Positions 1 through 7,187 of a stretch of 38,781 bases of DNA are shown here, in pieces. The position numbers were made by a program, and so were the translations under genes. Numbering within the stretch: position 1 is the first letter of the stretch; the number at the start of each line of letters is the position of its first letter. The DNA is from JAPOQD01 sp964620555 (lineage in GTDB: Bacteria > Pseudomonadota > Gammaproteobacteria > Pseudomonadales > Halieaceae): positions 1 through 38,781 of the forward strand of contig CAZUGZ010000019.1 of assembly GCA_964620555.1 (NCBI GenBank), given 5' to 3'. The notes below the pieces were generated by a model. The model was not told the DNA's origin. It saw nothing but the letters and a program-made list of their open reading frames with translations, and did no database searches.

Positions 1-396
1 AAAACTCTTTTCTCATGCAAAAGTGTCTGACTTCTTGTTTTCTCTTCGCCCGGCTAACCGAACCCGGACGGGACAAATGAAACCCTGGTCTGTATACATG
101 CGCCGCCAGCCCCTGCTGTGCGGTTAATACGGGTGTCGTCTGTCTTCTCAGGCAACACCACCAAAAACTGATATCCAAAAAAACGGTGACCATCCTTCTC
201 GCCAGTGACTGTGCGAGCATTCCAATGCTGGCGGGTTACCGCCAAGTCACCAGCGCAAAGCATAACAGGAATTGCCAGGCTCTTCAAATGGACCAGGTCT
301 GCCCGGATGGAGGGGGTGCGCGGCCCGGACACCCTTTTGACACATGGCTGCCTGTGAGCGTATAACCCGGTCAGGCGGAGGGAAGAGGTAGCGGGT
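1..396. other. Gene-free left edge
   Basis: I recognise no gene in this stretch. All forward frames are soon closed by stops. A reverse-strand reading of about 119 codons (54-413) is open, but it resembles no family I know, would overlap the start of the next gene, and runs against a strong forward promoter. The only signals I can support are the promoter at 337-366 and the purine-rich ribosome binding site just before 397. The first bases are the end of the supplied sequence, so a truncated neighbour to the left cannot be excluded. Confidence 0.5.
337..366 (+). promoter_or_regulatory. Sigma-70 promoter of the SnoaL-like gene
   Basis: A perfect -35 box TTGACA (337-342) is followed after 18 bases by a -10 box TATAAC (361-366). 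Transcription would start near 373. A GGAGG-type ribosome binding site (about 377-382) then lies ahead of the ATG at 397, giving a very short leader. No operator-like repeat is evident. Confidence 0.7.
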
Positions 397-894
397 ATGT
401 CGACTGGCGACATTGCATCTTTGGAACGGCGACTGCGCGCGGTGGAAGACCGCCTGGCGATATACCAGGTGATTTGCGGCTACGGTTACGCAGTGGACGG
501 TTGTAATTCCGAAGCAGTGGGATCGTGTTACACGGAAGATGGCGTGTATGCGCTTGGCGACATGGGTGCATTCGAGGGGCGCGAGCAAATTGCCGCCATC
601 ACCGGGGACCCTGGCCATCTGGGATTGGTATCCAATGGCTGCGCGCATATGGCGACATTGCCCTACGTGGTAATCGACGGCGACACGGCTGTCGCCACCT
701 GCCATACCATGGTCCCCATGCATGGCGAAGACGGTTTTTTTGTCGGCCGGCTCAGCGCTTCGCGCATGGAACTGGGTCGTCAGCAGGACGGCACCTGGAA
801 GATCGTGCACCGGCAGAATTACCTGCTCGACGGCAACCCGTCCGGCCCCGAATTGCTGGCGCGACTCAACGACGGCGCGAAACCGAACTCCTAG
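397..894 (+). CDS. SnoaL/NTF2-like fold protein
   Basis: A 165-residue protein of the nuclear transport factor 2 / SnoaL-like superfamily, a cone-shaped fold used by isomerases, dehydratases, dioxygenase beta subunits and many uncharacterised proteins. An N-terminal helix (about residues 8-30) precedes 'YGYAVDGCNSEAV', then a 'CYTEDGVYALGD' stretch typical of the family's second helix and first strand. The C-terminal half has the expected strands ending in 'GTWKIVHRQNYLLDG'. There is no signal peptide, so the protein is cytoplasmic. It is a single gene with its own promoter, and the next gene begins 134 bases on across a repeat region. The substrate cannot be told from sequence. Relatives often sit in steroid, aromatic or polyketide pathways, but no such pathway surrounds it here. 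Confidence 0.75.
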   Translation: MSTGDIASLERRLRAVEDRLAIYQVICGYGYAVDGCNSEAVGSCYTEDGVYALGDMGAFEGREQIAAITGDPGHLGLVSNGCAHMATLPYVVIDGDTAVATCHTMVPMHGEDGFFVGRLSASRMELGRQQDGTWKIVHRQNYLLDGNPSGPELLARLNDGAKPNS

Positions 895-920
895 AGCACT
901 GCTCCGTAAAGTGCACGGCA

Positions 921-1041
921 GGGCCGAATGTATTCGACCGCAGCGTGGCAATCACAGTGGGAAATGTTGGTGAATCGGCAAGAGTGGTCCAATGAATTCG
1001 ACCCTGCTGAAATGATTGGGGTGGTCGAATGACTTCGCCCC
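921..1041. repeat. Three imperfect copies of an 18-19 bp palindrome
   Basis: Three related palindromic units lie at 921-939, 986-1004 and 1023-1041. Their consensus is GGTCGAATGAATTCGACC. Each copy departs from it at one to three positions. Spacings between unit starts are 65 and 37 bases. The last copy overlaps the annotated rluC start codon (1029). The unit resembles the short palindromic intergenic repeats common in Pseudomonas and relatives, whose cores read like TCGAAT/ATTCGA. That resemblance is from memory and no search was made. Confidence 0.6.
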
Positions 1042-1994
1042 CACCCAGAGCGGTCGGATACCAGGTTGGTATGTTGGAGGTCACTGCCGAGTACGCCGGA
1101 CAGCGGTTGGACAACTTTCTGATACGGGAATTGAAGGGGGTACCCAAGACCAGGCTGTACCGCGCTGTGCGCAGGGGTGAGGTGCGGGTCAACAAGGGCC
1201 GGGTCAGGGCCGACTATCGCCTGCAGGCCGGCGACCAGGTGCGCATCCCGCCGCTACGGGTGGCGGATGGCAAGCCGTTGCGACAACTGCCGGAAAACTG
1301 GCTGGGTCTGGATCGGGAACGTATCCTTTACCAGGATCGGGGACTGTTGGTAATCAATAAACCGGCTGGTCTGGCGGTACACGGTGGCAGTGGTATCGGT
1401 ACCGGCCTGATCGAGGGACTGCGCCTGCTGCGCCGGGACGACCGCTACCTGGAACTGGTGCACCGCTTGGATCGGGAGACCTCGGGTTGCGTGATGGTGG
1501 CCCGTCGGGCCTCGACATTGAAGGAACTGCATCGCCAACTGCGCGAAAACCGCATCGACAAGCGCTACCTGGCGCTGGTGGAGGGGAAGTGGCCGCAGCG
1601 ACAGAAATCGGTAGAAGTTCCGTTGCGGAAGGACACGTTGCGCTCTGGCGAACGCCTGGTGCGGGTGGATCGCACTGGCAAGCCGGCCCGTACCGATTTT
1701 CTGCTGCTAAGGCATTTTGCCGACTGCAGCTTGCTGGAGGTAAGGCCGTACACAGGCCGTACCCATCAGATCCGGGTTCACGCGCAACACGCGGGGCATC
1801 CGCTGATGGGAGATCCCAAGTACGCCGGCAACCAGCAGCGCGAGGCCGCTCGCGGGCGCGGTTTGAAGCGACTGTTTCTGCACGCGCTGAGCCTTGGCTT
1901 CACCGATGCCGAGGGCCAACCGGTTACCGTCACCGCGGAATTGGACCCGGAATTGCACAGTTTTCTCGATTCTCTGGAGAAGCGACGGGAGTAG
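1029..1994 (+). CDS. rluC: 23S rRNA pseudouridine synthase RluC
   Basis: RluC converts three uridines of 23S rRNA (955, 2504 and 2580 in E. coli numbering) to pseudouridine. The protein has an N-terminal S4 RNA-binding domain (about residues 18-75, 'AGQRLDNFLIRELKGVPK') followed by the RluA-type catalytic domain. The catalytic aspartate lies in 'HRLDRETSG', and 'GRTHQIRVH' is the second family signature. Its length of 321 residues matches the family. The ATG at 1029 falls inside the third palindromic repeat. An alternative ATG at 1071 would remove 14 residues and still leave the whole S4 domain, so the true start is uncertain. In many gammaproteobacteria rluC is divergent from rne; here the upstream neighbour is the SnoaL-like gene instead. 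Confidence 0.95.
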   Translation: MTSPPPRAVGYQVGMLEVTAEYAGQRLDNFLIRELKGVPKTRLYRAVRRGEVRVNKGRVRADYRLQAGDQVRIPPLRVADGKPLRQLPENWLGLDRERILYQDRGLLVINKPAGLAVHGGSGIGTGLIEGLRLLRRDDRYLELVHRLDRETSGCVMVARRASTLKELHRQLRENRIDKRYLALVEGKWPQRQKSVEVPLRKDTLRSGERLVRVDRTGKPARTDFLLLRHFADCSLLEVRPYTGRTHQIRVHAQHAGHPLMGDPKYAGNQQREAARGRGLKRLFLHALSLGFTDAEGQPVTVTAELDPELHSFLDSLEKRRE

Positions 1995-2050
1995 GGGGCA
2001 GGTAGCCGCCTTTGACAATGCTCGAAACCGTCTCTACCATTGCGCGCCTT

Positions 2051-2611
2051 ATGTTTGGCGAGCCACTTCCGACCGCTCTGGACGTTCGCAGTGAGGCCAT
2101 ACGCCGCACGGTGCTCAGGGGTTACCTGGCGGTGTCGGACCTGCACCGATTGGGCGGGTTGCTGGCCTCGAGGCAGGGGCGGGCCCAGGTGACTTGCCGG
2201 TTCTATCGCGATGGCCAGAACCGTTCACTGGTGGCGTTGCGGGTGAGCGCGGATTTGCAGGTAGTTTGTCAACGTTGCCTCGATATCATGACGGTAAATC
2301 TGAACTCGGAAACTGAACTGGCCGCTGTCAGCAACGATGAACAGGCGCGTCAGTTGCCGAAACGATTCGCCCCGCTACTGGTGGCAAGCGGGAAGTGCAA
2401 TCTGTGGGAACTGGTCGAGGACGAACTGATACTGGATCTGCCCATTGTTGCATACCACGAAACGGGATCCTGCCAACAGTTGCCGGATGTGTATTGCGGG
2501 CAACGGCCGGAACAGCCGGCCACGGGCGGGGAAAGCCCGTTTCGGATACTGGAACAATGGAAGTCGGAGCGGAAAACCCAGGAGTTGAACCATGGCAGTA
2601 CAGAAAAGTAA
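2051..2611 (+). CDS. yceD: DUF177 protein YceD
   Basis: YceD (DUF177) proteins are almost always encoded directly before rpmF and have been linked to 23S rRNA or large-subunit metabolism. The sequence shows the family cysteine pair in 'VVCQRCLDIM', a second cysteine region near 'GSCQQLPDVYC', and the C-terminal 'ESPFRILEQWK' that matches the usual 'NPF..L..LK' ending. I chose the ATG at 2051 because 'MFGEPLPTALD' lines up with the usual N-terminus 'M..DPIP..VD'; an in-frame ATG at 2018 would add 11 residues. The 3' end runs 20 bases into rpmF, so translation of the two is probably coupled. Confidence 0.85.
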   Translation: MFGEPLPTALDVRSEAIRRTVLRGYLAVSDLHRLGGLLASRQGRAQVTCRFYRDGQNRSLVALRVSADLQVVCQRCLDIMTVNLNSETELAAVSNDEQARQLPKRFAPLLVASGKCNLWELVEDELILDLPIVAYHETGSCQQLPDVYCGQRPEQPATGGESPFRILEQWKSERKTQELNHGSTEK

Positions 2612-2761
2612 GAAGACCCGTTCCCGTCGTGGCATGCGTCGTGCCCAGGACGCACCCTGTCGGTGGACCAGGTCAGCGGAGAAACGCATCGGCGCCATCA
2701 TGTCACTGCAGATGGGTTTTACCGTGGCCGCAAGGTACTGGACACCAGCGACGACCAGTAG
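2592..2761 (+). pseudogene. rpmF: Ribosomal protein L32, frame broken as sequenced
   Basis: The start encodes 'MAVQKSKKTRSRRGMRRAQDA', shown here as the typical L32 N-terminus. The continuation 'LSVDQVSGETHRRHH' and 'VTADGFYRGRKV' lies in another frame, from about 2657 to the TAG at 2759-2761. The reading frame slips at the 'gcaccctgtcgg' junction (about 2653-2664). Restoring one base would give 56 residues. Compared with the E. coli protein the linker between the two halves is also about five residues short, so the loss may be about 16 bases rather than one. L32 genes are rarely lost, so a sequencing or assembly error is more likely than a true pseudogene. It sits between yceD and plsX in the standard order. 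Confidence 0.8.
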
Positions 2762-2802
2762 CGCTGAAAATCGGCAACTTTCAGTAAGGATGGCCGCGCA
2801 GT

Positions 2803-3751
2803 TTGCCCCCTGACGTTCACCTGGCCGTGGATAGCATGAGCGGAGACCACGGTCTGCGCAGCACCATTCCGGCCGCCAGACAAGCGCTCAGCCTCTTTCC
2901 CGACCTGCATTTGCACCTGGTGGGCGATTGCTCGAAAGTTGACGACGCCCTGGGCGAGGCGGATCGCGGTCGCCTGCACCTCGAACACAGCGACGATGTC
3001 ATACCGATGGCGGCGGACGTCGCTACCATCCTGCGTTCCGGGCCAGTGGACAGTTCAATGCAAAAAACACTGGACCTGTTGCGACGGGGCGTGGTCAGTG
3101 CAGTGGTGAGCGCAGGCAACACCGTGGCGCTGCTGGCCCTGGCCAAGCGCAGTGTCGGCATGCGGCCNNNNNNNNNNGCCCGCCATCATCTCTGCCGTGC
3201 CGGGCATGGGCGGCTATACCTTCATGCTGGACCTGGGCGCCAACGTAGACTGCAAACCGGCGCAATTGCTGGAGTTTGCCACCATGGGCACCAACCTGTG
3301 CCGCGCCCTGTGGCCGCAACTGGGTGCCCGCGTAGCCCTGCTGAGCAACGGCAGCGAAGCGGCCAAGGGCAACCGCCAGGTGCGCGCCGCCCGGCAGTTG
3401 CTGGAAGGCAGTCCGCTGCTCAACTTTTGTGGTTTCATCGAAGCCGACCAGGTTCAACAGGGACTGGCCGACGTGGTGGTTTGCGACGGTTTCGTGGGCA
3501 ACATTGCTCTCAAGGCCATGGAAGGCACCGGTCGCTACCTGCATTCGCGCTGGCCGAGTCAGGTGGGAAATTCCGCATCTCCACCGCAAATGATGAATCC
3601 CAGTCGCCACAATGGGGCCTTTCTGCTCGGTCTCAACGGGGTGGTGGTGAAAAGCCATGGCGCCGCCGATGCGGAGGGTTTTCACACCGCAATCCGACTG
3701 GCTGTACAATGTGCCGAAAAGGCAGAACATTTCCTGCTGGTGGGGGACTAG
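2803..3751 (+). CDS. plsX: Phosphate acyltransferase PlsX (gap-interrupted)
   Basis: PlsX makes acyl-phosphate from acyl-ACP, feeding PlsY in phospholipid synthesis at the membrane surface. The 5' part (to 3167) shows 'AVDSMSGDHG' and 'VSAGNTVALLAL'. The 3' part (from 3178, a different frame) shows 'MLDLGANVDC', 'VVVCDGFVGNIALK' and 'VVVKSHGAADAEGF'. Ten N separate them. Family alignment suggests only about 12 missing bases (a 'GIDR'-like segment). The start is uncertain. A TTG at 2803 is in frame. The ATG at 2790 would fit if the C5 run at 2806-2810 were C4, giving 'MAAQFAPDVHLAVD'. The region after 'VGNIALK' is about 16 residues shorter than in E. coli, and some usual glycines are replaced (NTG to NTV). 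fabH does not follow, as in Pseudomonas. Confidence 0.85.
3168..3177. other. Assembly gap in plsX
   Basis: A run of ten N, probably a placeholder of fixed length. The codons on each side of plsX are in different frames, so the true gap is not ten bases. Twelve bases would restore both the frame and the usual family spacing. Confidence 0.9.
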
Positions 3752-3757
3752 CCACAG

Positions 3758-4711
3758 ATGTCGACCAAAGGTCTCGCTTTCGTATTTCCGGGGCAGGGTT
3801 CGCAGCGCTCCGGCATGTTGGCGGCAGCGGCGCGGCAGCACCCTGCGGTGCTGCAGACTTTCGCCGAGGCCTCCCAGACCCAGGACTACGACCTGTGGGA
3901 CCTGATCCAGAACGGAGACCAGCGACAACTCAACCTGACCGAGATTACCCAACCGGTACTGTTGGCCTGCAGCGTCGCCCTTTGGCGAAGTTGGCGGGCT
4001 GCCGGTGGTCTTCAGCCGAGCTTGCTGGCCGGTCACAGCCTGGGAGAATTTTCCGCCCTGGTCTGCGCCGGGGTGCTGACCTTTGAAGACGGCCTGCGCC
4101 TGGTGCGAAAACGTGGTGCCTTCATGCAGTCGGCGGTGCCCGTGGGCGAAGGTGCCATGGTGGCGATCATCGGGCTCGATGACGATACCATCAATCAGAT
4201 CTGTGCCGATACCGCCGCCAGTACCGGTGGGGTGGTATCGGCGGTAAATTTCAATTCCCCGGGACAGGTGGTGATCGCCGGCCACACCGCGGCGGTGGAG
4301 GCGGCAGCCGAGCACTGCAAACTGGCCGGAGCCAGGCGCGCCCTGCCGCTTCCCGTGAGCGCGCCATTCCATACGCTGTTGATGCAGCCGGCCAGGGAAA
4401 AGCTGGCCGCGGAACTGTCCCGACTCACGCTGCGGGTCCCGGAGATCCCGGTGCTGCACAATGTGCATGCCGAGATCGAACCCCGCCCGGAGCAGATCGC
4501 CCGGTTGCTGGCCGACCAACTCTGCAGCCCGGTGCTGTGGACTGCCTGCGTGCAGGCCATGCTGGATCGCGATGTCAGCTGCATCGTCGAATGTGGGCCG
4601 GGCAAGGTGTTGAGCGGCCTCAATCGCCGCATCGATAAAAGCCTCGAGAGCTATGCCATTGAGCAACCCGAGGAGCTGGCGTCGACCCTGGCCCGGATCG
4701 GAGCAGCCTGA
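3758..4711 (+). CDS. fabD: Malonyl-CoA:ACP transacylase
   Basis: FabD moves malonyl groups from CoA to acyl carrier protein, supplying the extender unit of type II fatty acid synthesis. The 317-residue protein shows 'FPGQGSQ' at 10-16, the nucleophile serine 94 in 'GHSLGEFSA', the carboxylate-binding arginine 119 region, and the catalytic histidine 205 in 'SAPFHT'. 'NFNSPGQVVIAG' and 'ECGPGKVL' are further family motifs. It starts six bases after plsX and is followed by fabG after one base, so the genes are surely co-transcribed. Confidence 0.97.
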   Translation: MSTKGLAFVFPGQGSQRSGMLAAAARQHPAVLQTFAEASQTQDYDLWDLIQNGDQRQLNLTEITQPVLLACSVALWRSWRAAGGLQPSLLAGHSLGEFSALVCAGVLTFEDGLRLVRKRGAFMQSAVPVGEGAMVAIIGLDDDTINQICADTAASTGGVVSAVNFNSPGQVVIAGHTAAVEAAAEHCKLAGARRALPLPVSAPFHTLLMQPAREKLAAELSRLTLRVPEIPVLHNVHAEIEPRPEQIARLLADQLCSPVLWTACVQAMLDRDVSCIVECGPGKVLSGLNRRIDKSLESYAIEQPEELASTLARIGAA

Positions 4712-4712
4712 A

Positions 4713-5459
4713 GTGACCGACGCGACTGCCAAGGTAGCCCTGGTGACCGGCGCCAGCCGTGGTATTGGCAGGAGCACTGCCGTGCGTCTGGCCGGCGACG
4801 GTTTCATCGTGGTGGGCACAGCCACCAGCCAGGCTGGAGCGGACGCCATTTCCGAGTGGTTGACTGCACTGGGCAACCCCGGTTGCGGCCTGCCCATGCG
4901 AGTTGAGGAGGACCACAGCGTCAAAGCGGCGCTGGCGACCATTGGCGAACGCTATACGAGCCCGGCGGTGCTGGTAAACAACGCCGGCATTACCCGCGAC
5001 AACCTGTTGCTGCGCATGCAGCCGGAGCAGTGGGACGAGGTGATCGACACCAACCTGGGGGCCCTGTATCGGGTCAGCAAAGCCTGCCTGCGCGGTATGA
5101 CCAGGGCTCGCTGGGGCCGCATCGTCAACATCAGTTCGGTGGTGGGGGCGATGGGCAATCCCGGTCAGAGCAACTACGCCGCTTCCAAGGCGGGTATCGA
5201 AGGCTTCAGCCGGGCACTGGCTCACGAATTGGGCAGCCGCGCTATCACCGTCAATTGTGTGGCCCCCGGTTTCATCGATACTGACATGACCCGTGTGCTG
5301 ACCGAAACTCAGCGGCAGCCGTTGTTGCAGAACATTCCACTGGGCCGCTTCGGCGGTACTGAGGAAGTCGCCGCGCTGGTCAGCTTTCTGGTTTCGGAAG
5401 ACGCCGGCTATATTACCGGTCAAACCATCCATGTAAACGGTGGCATGTACATGAACTGA
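4713..5459 (+). CDS. fabG: 3-oxoacyl-ACP reductase
   Basis: FabG is the NADPH-dependent reductase of the fatty acid elongation cycle. At 248 residues it is a classical short-chain dehydrogenase: cofactor loop 'TGASRGIG', the 'NNAG' motif, catalytic serine in 'NISSVVGA' and the Tyr-x3-Lys pair in 'SNYAASKAG'. It ends in the usual 'GQTIHVNGGMYMN'. The GTG at 4713 is chosen because it starts immediately after the fabD stop and has a CGGAG-type binding site nine bases upstream. A longer upstream extension would lie inside fabD. Confidence 0.96.
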   Translation: MTDATAKVALVTGASRGIGRSTAVRLAGDGFIVVGTATSQAGADAISEWLTALGNPGCGLPMRVEEDHSVKAALATIGERYTSPAVLVNNAGITRDNLLLRMQPEQWDEVIDTNLGALYRVSKACLRGMTRARWGRIVNISSVVGAMGNPGQSNYAASKAGIEGFSRALAHELGSRAITVNCVAPGFIDTDMTRVLTETQRQPLLQNIPLGRFGGTEEVAALVSFLVSEDAGYITGQTIHVNGGMYMN

Positions 5460-5489
5460 CATTGAAAAATTTGTGGCGGTGGTGGTACC

Positions 5490-5532
5490 TGGACAGGGAG
5501 GGATATTACTGCTACCAAAAACAGAGTAAAAT
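5490..5532 (+). promoter_or_regulatory. Possible acpP promoter
   Basis: The 135-base fabG-acpP interval is unusually AT-rich for this window. Two weak arrangements are visible: TGGACA (5490-5495) with TACCAA 17 bases later, or TAAAAT (5527-5532) as a -10 with a poor -35. An internal promoter before acpP is well known in E. coli, where it raises carrier protein levels. This entry rests mainly on that precedent. Confidence 0.35.
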
Positions 5533-5594
5533 GGCGCCGGAGTCGTGATTGGTGGCCGGTTGTACTTTCTTTCCAACAGGAGTTGATTAAAACC

Positions 5595-5831
5595 ATGAGT
5601 AACATAGAAGAACGCGTAATTAAAATCGTCTCAGAGCAACTGGGCGTCAAGGAAGAGGAGGTACAGACTTCGGCTTCCTTTGTCGAAGACCTCGGTGCCG
5701 ACTCTCTCGATACGGTTGAACTGGTGATGGCCCTTGAAGAAGAATTCGAGACCGAGATTCCCGACGAAGAAGCGGAACGGATCACTACCGTTCAGCTGGC
5801 AATCGATTACATCAACGAACACATCTCCTGA
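5595..5831 (+). CDS. acpP: Acyl carrier protein
   Basis: This is the central carrier of acyl chains in fatty acid synthesis. The 78-residue protein is nearly identical in pattern to E. coli AcpP, with the phosphopantetheine attachment serine in 'EDLGADSLDTVEL' (residue 37 counting Met) and the acidic helix 'ALEEEFETEIPDEEAE'. The ATG at 5595 is preceded by an AGGAG site (5577-5581); a TTG at 5583 is in frame but would overlap that spacing. The coding sequence is richer in A and T than its neighbours, as expected for a very highly expressed gene. A hairpin follows the stop codon. Confidence 0.98.
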   Translation: MSNIEERVIKIVSEQLGVKEEEVQTSASFVEDLGADSLDTVELVMALEEEFETEIPDEEAERITTVQLAIDYINEHIS

Positions 5832-5857
5832 CTCCAACCTAATGCGCGAATGAATGA

Positions 5858-5886
5858 AGCCGTTCCCAATGCGGAGTGGAACGGCT
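5858..5886 (+). other. Hairpin between acpP and fabF
   Basis: AGCCGTTCC (5858-5866) and GGAACGGCT (5878-5886) form a perfect 9-bp stem with an 11-base loop. There is no T-run after it, so it is not a standard intrinsic terminator. It lies 27 bases after the acpP stop and 47 bases before fabF. It could protect the acpP 3' end or lower read-through into fabF. Confidence 0.6.
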
Positions 5887-5933
5887 CCGACAGTATTGGG
5901 GTCAATCAACTACAAGCCGCTGGGAGGTAGCAG

Positions 5934-7175
5934 GTGTCGCGCAAAAGGGTGGTGGTGACCGGGATGGGTATGGTGACCCCGGTAGGTAACACCGTGGCGG
6001 AGAGCTGGCGGAATATCCTGGCGGGGCGCAGTGGTGCCGCTCACATCGAGCACTTTGATGTCTCCGCCTATAGCACGCGGTTCAGTGCCAGCGTCAAGAA
6101 TTTTGATCCTTCGGACTATTTGTCCAGCAAGGAAACCCGCACCATGGACGACTTCATTCAATATGGCATGGTGGCGGGCATACAGGCCATGGAGGATTCC
6201 GGGCTGGAGGTCACCGAGGAAAATGCGGGGCGGATCGGCGCCGCGGTGGGCTCGGGAATCGGCGGAATTGGCCAGATAGAAACCAACACCGAGGTGGTCC
6301 GCCGTTCCGGGCCGCGCAGGATTTCTCCCTTCTTTGTCCCGGGCTCGATTATCAACATGATCGCCGGCAACCTGTCCATCAGGTACGGGTTTCAGGGGCC
6401 CAACCTGTCCGTGGTGACCGCCTGTACCACCGGTACGCACAACATCGGGCTGGGTGCCCAGTTGATCGAGCGTGGCGATGCGGATGTGATGCTGGTGGGC
6501 GGTGCCGAAATGGCGACCACGCCGGTGGGTCTGGGAGGCTTTGCCGCGGCGCGGGCACTGTCCACCCGCAACGACGACCCGGAGGCCGCCAGCCGTCCCT
6601 GGGACGTGGACCGGGATGGCTTCGTGCTGGGTGACGGGGCCGGGGTCGTGGTCCTCGAGGAATACGAATTTGCCCGTGCGCGGGGTGCCAATATCTACGC
6701 GGAACTGCGAGGTTTCGGCATGAGCAGTGACGCCCACCACATCACCTCTCCGCCGCCCGACGGGCGCGGCGCGGAACTTTCCATGAGTAATGCCCTGCGC
6801 GATGGCAAAGTCGACGCCGAACTGGTCGGCTACATCAATGCCCACGGTACTTCCACCCAGGCCGGTGACAGGGCAGAGAGTCAGGCGGTCAGAAACATTA
6901 TGGGAGCGGCCAGCGCCAAGGTGGCGATCAGTTCCACCAAGTCCATGATCGGCCATCTGCTGGGTGCGGCGGGTGCCGTGGAGGCGATTTTCTCAATCCT
7001 GTCCCTGCGCGACCAGGTAGCGCCGCCCACCATCAACCTCGATACCCCCGACCCGGATTTTGATCTGAATTACGTGCCCCATGTGGCTCAGCAGATGCCC
7101 ATCGAGTACGCGTTATCCAATTCCTTTGGTTTCGGGGGCACCAATGGTAGCCTGCTGTTTGCCAAAATGAACTGA
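5934..7175 (+). CDS. fabF: 3-oxoacyl-ACP synthase II
   Basis: FabF condenses malonyl-ACP with acyl-ACP in chain elongation and controls unsaturated chain length in response to temperature in E. coli. The 413-residue thiolase-fold enzyme has the nucleophile cysteine 164 in 'VTACTTGTH', histidine 304 in 'NAHGTSTQAGD' and histidine 341 in 'STKSMIGHLLGAAG', plus the C-terminal 'NSFGFGGTN' loop. The GTG start at 5934 has a GGGAGG site six to seven bases upstream. No pabC follows, unlike Pseudomonas and E. coli; mltG comes next after 12 bases. Confidence 0.97.
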   Translation: MSRKRVVVTGMGMVTPVGNTVAESWRNILAGRSGAAHIEHFDVSAYSTRFSASVKNFDPSDYLSSKETRTMDDFIQYGMVAGIQAMEDSGLEVTEENAGRIGAAVGSGIGGIGQIETNTEVVRRSGPRRISPFFVPGSIINMIAGNLSIRYGFQGPNLSVVTACTTGTHNIGLGAQLIERGDADVMLVGGAEMATTPVGLGGFAAARALSTRNDDPEAASRPWDVDRDGFVLGDGAGVVVLEEYEFARARGANIYAELRGFGMSSDAHHITSPPPDGRGAELSMSNALRDGKVDAELVGYINAHGTSTQAGDRAESQAVRNIMGAASAKVAISSTKSMIGHLLGAAGAVEAIFSILSLRDQVAPPTINLDTPDPDFDLNYVPHVAQQMPIEYALSNSFGFGGTNGSLLFAKMN

Positions 7176-7187
7176 GTCTTTGCAGCG

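Noticed and set aside
54..413. 119-codon minus-strand frame at the left edge
   Set aside because: No recognisable family, no binding site, and it overlaps the promoter and start of the SnoaL-like gene.
3095..4942. 615-codon open frame on the minus strand across plsX and fabD
   Set aside because: It runs through the N gap, is fully antisense to two clear enzymes and shows no family motif; long antisense frames are common in GC-rich DNA.
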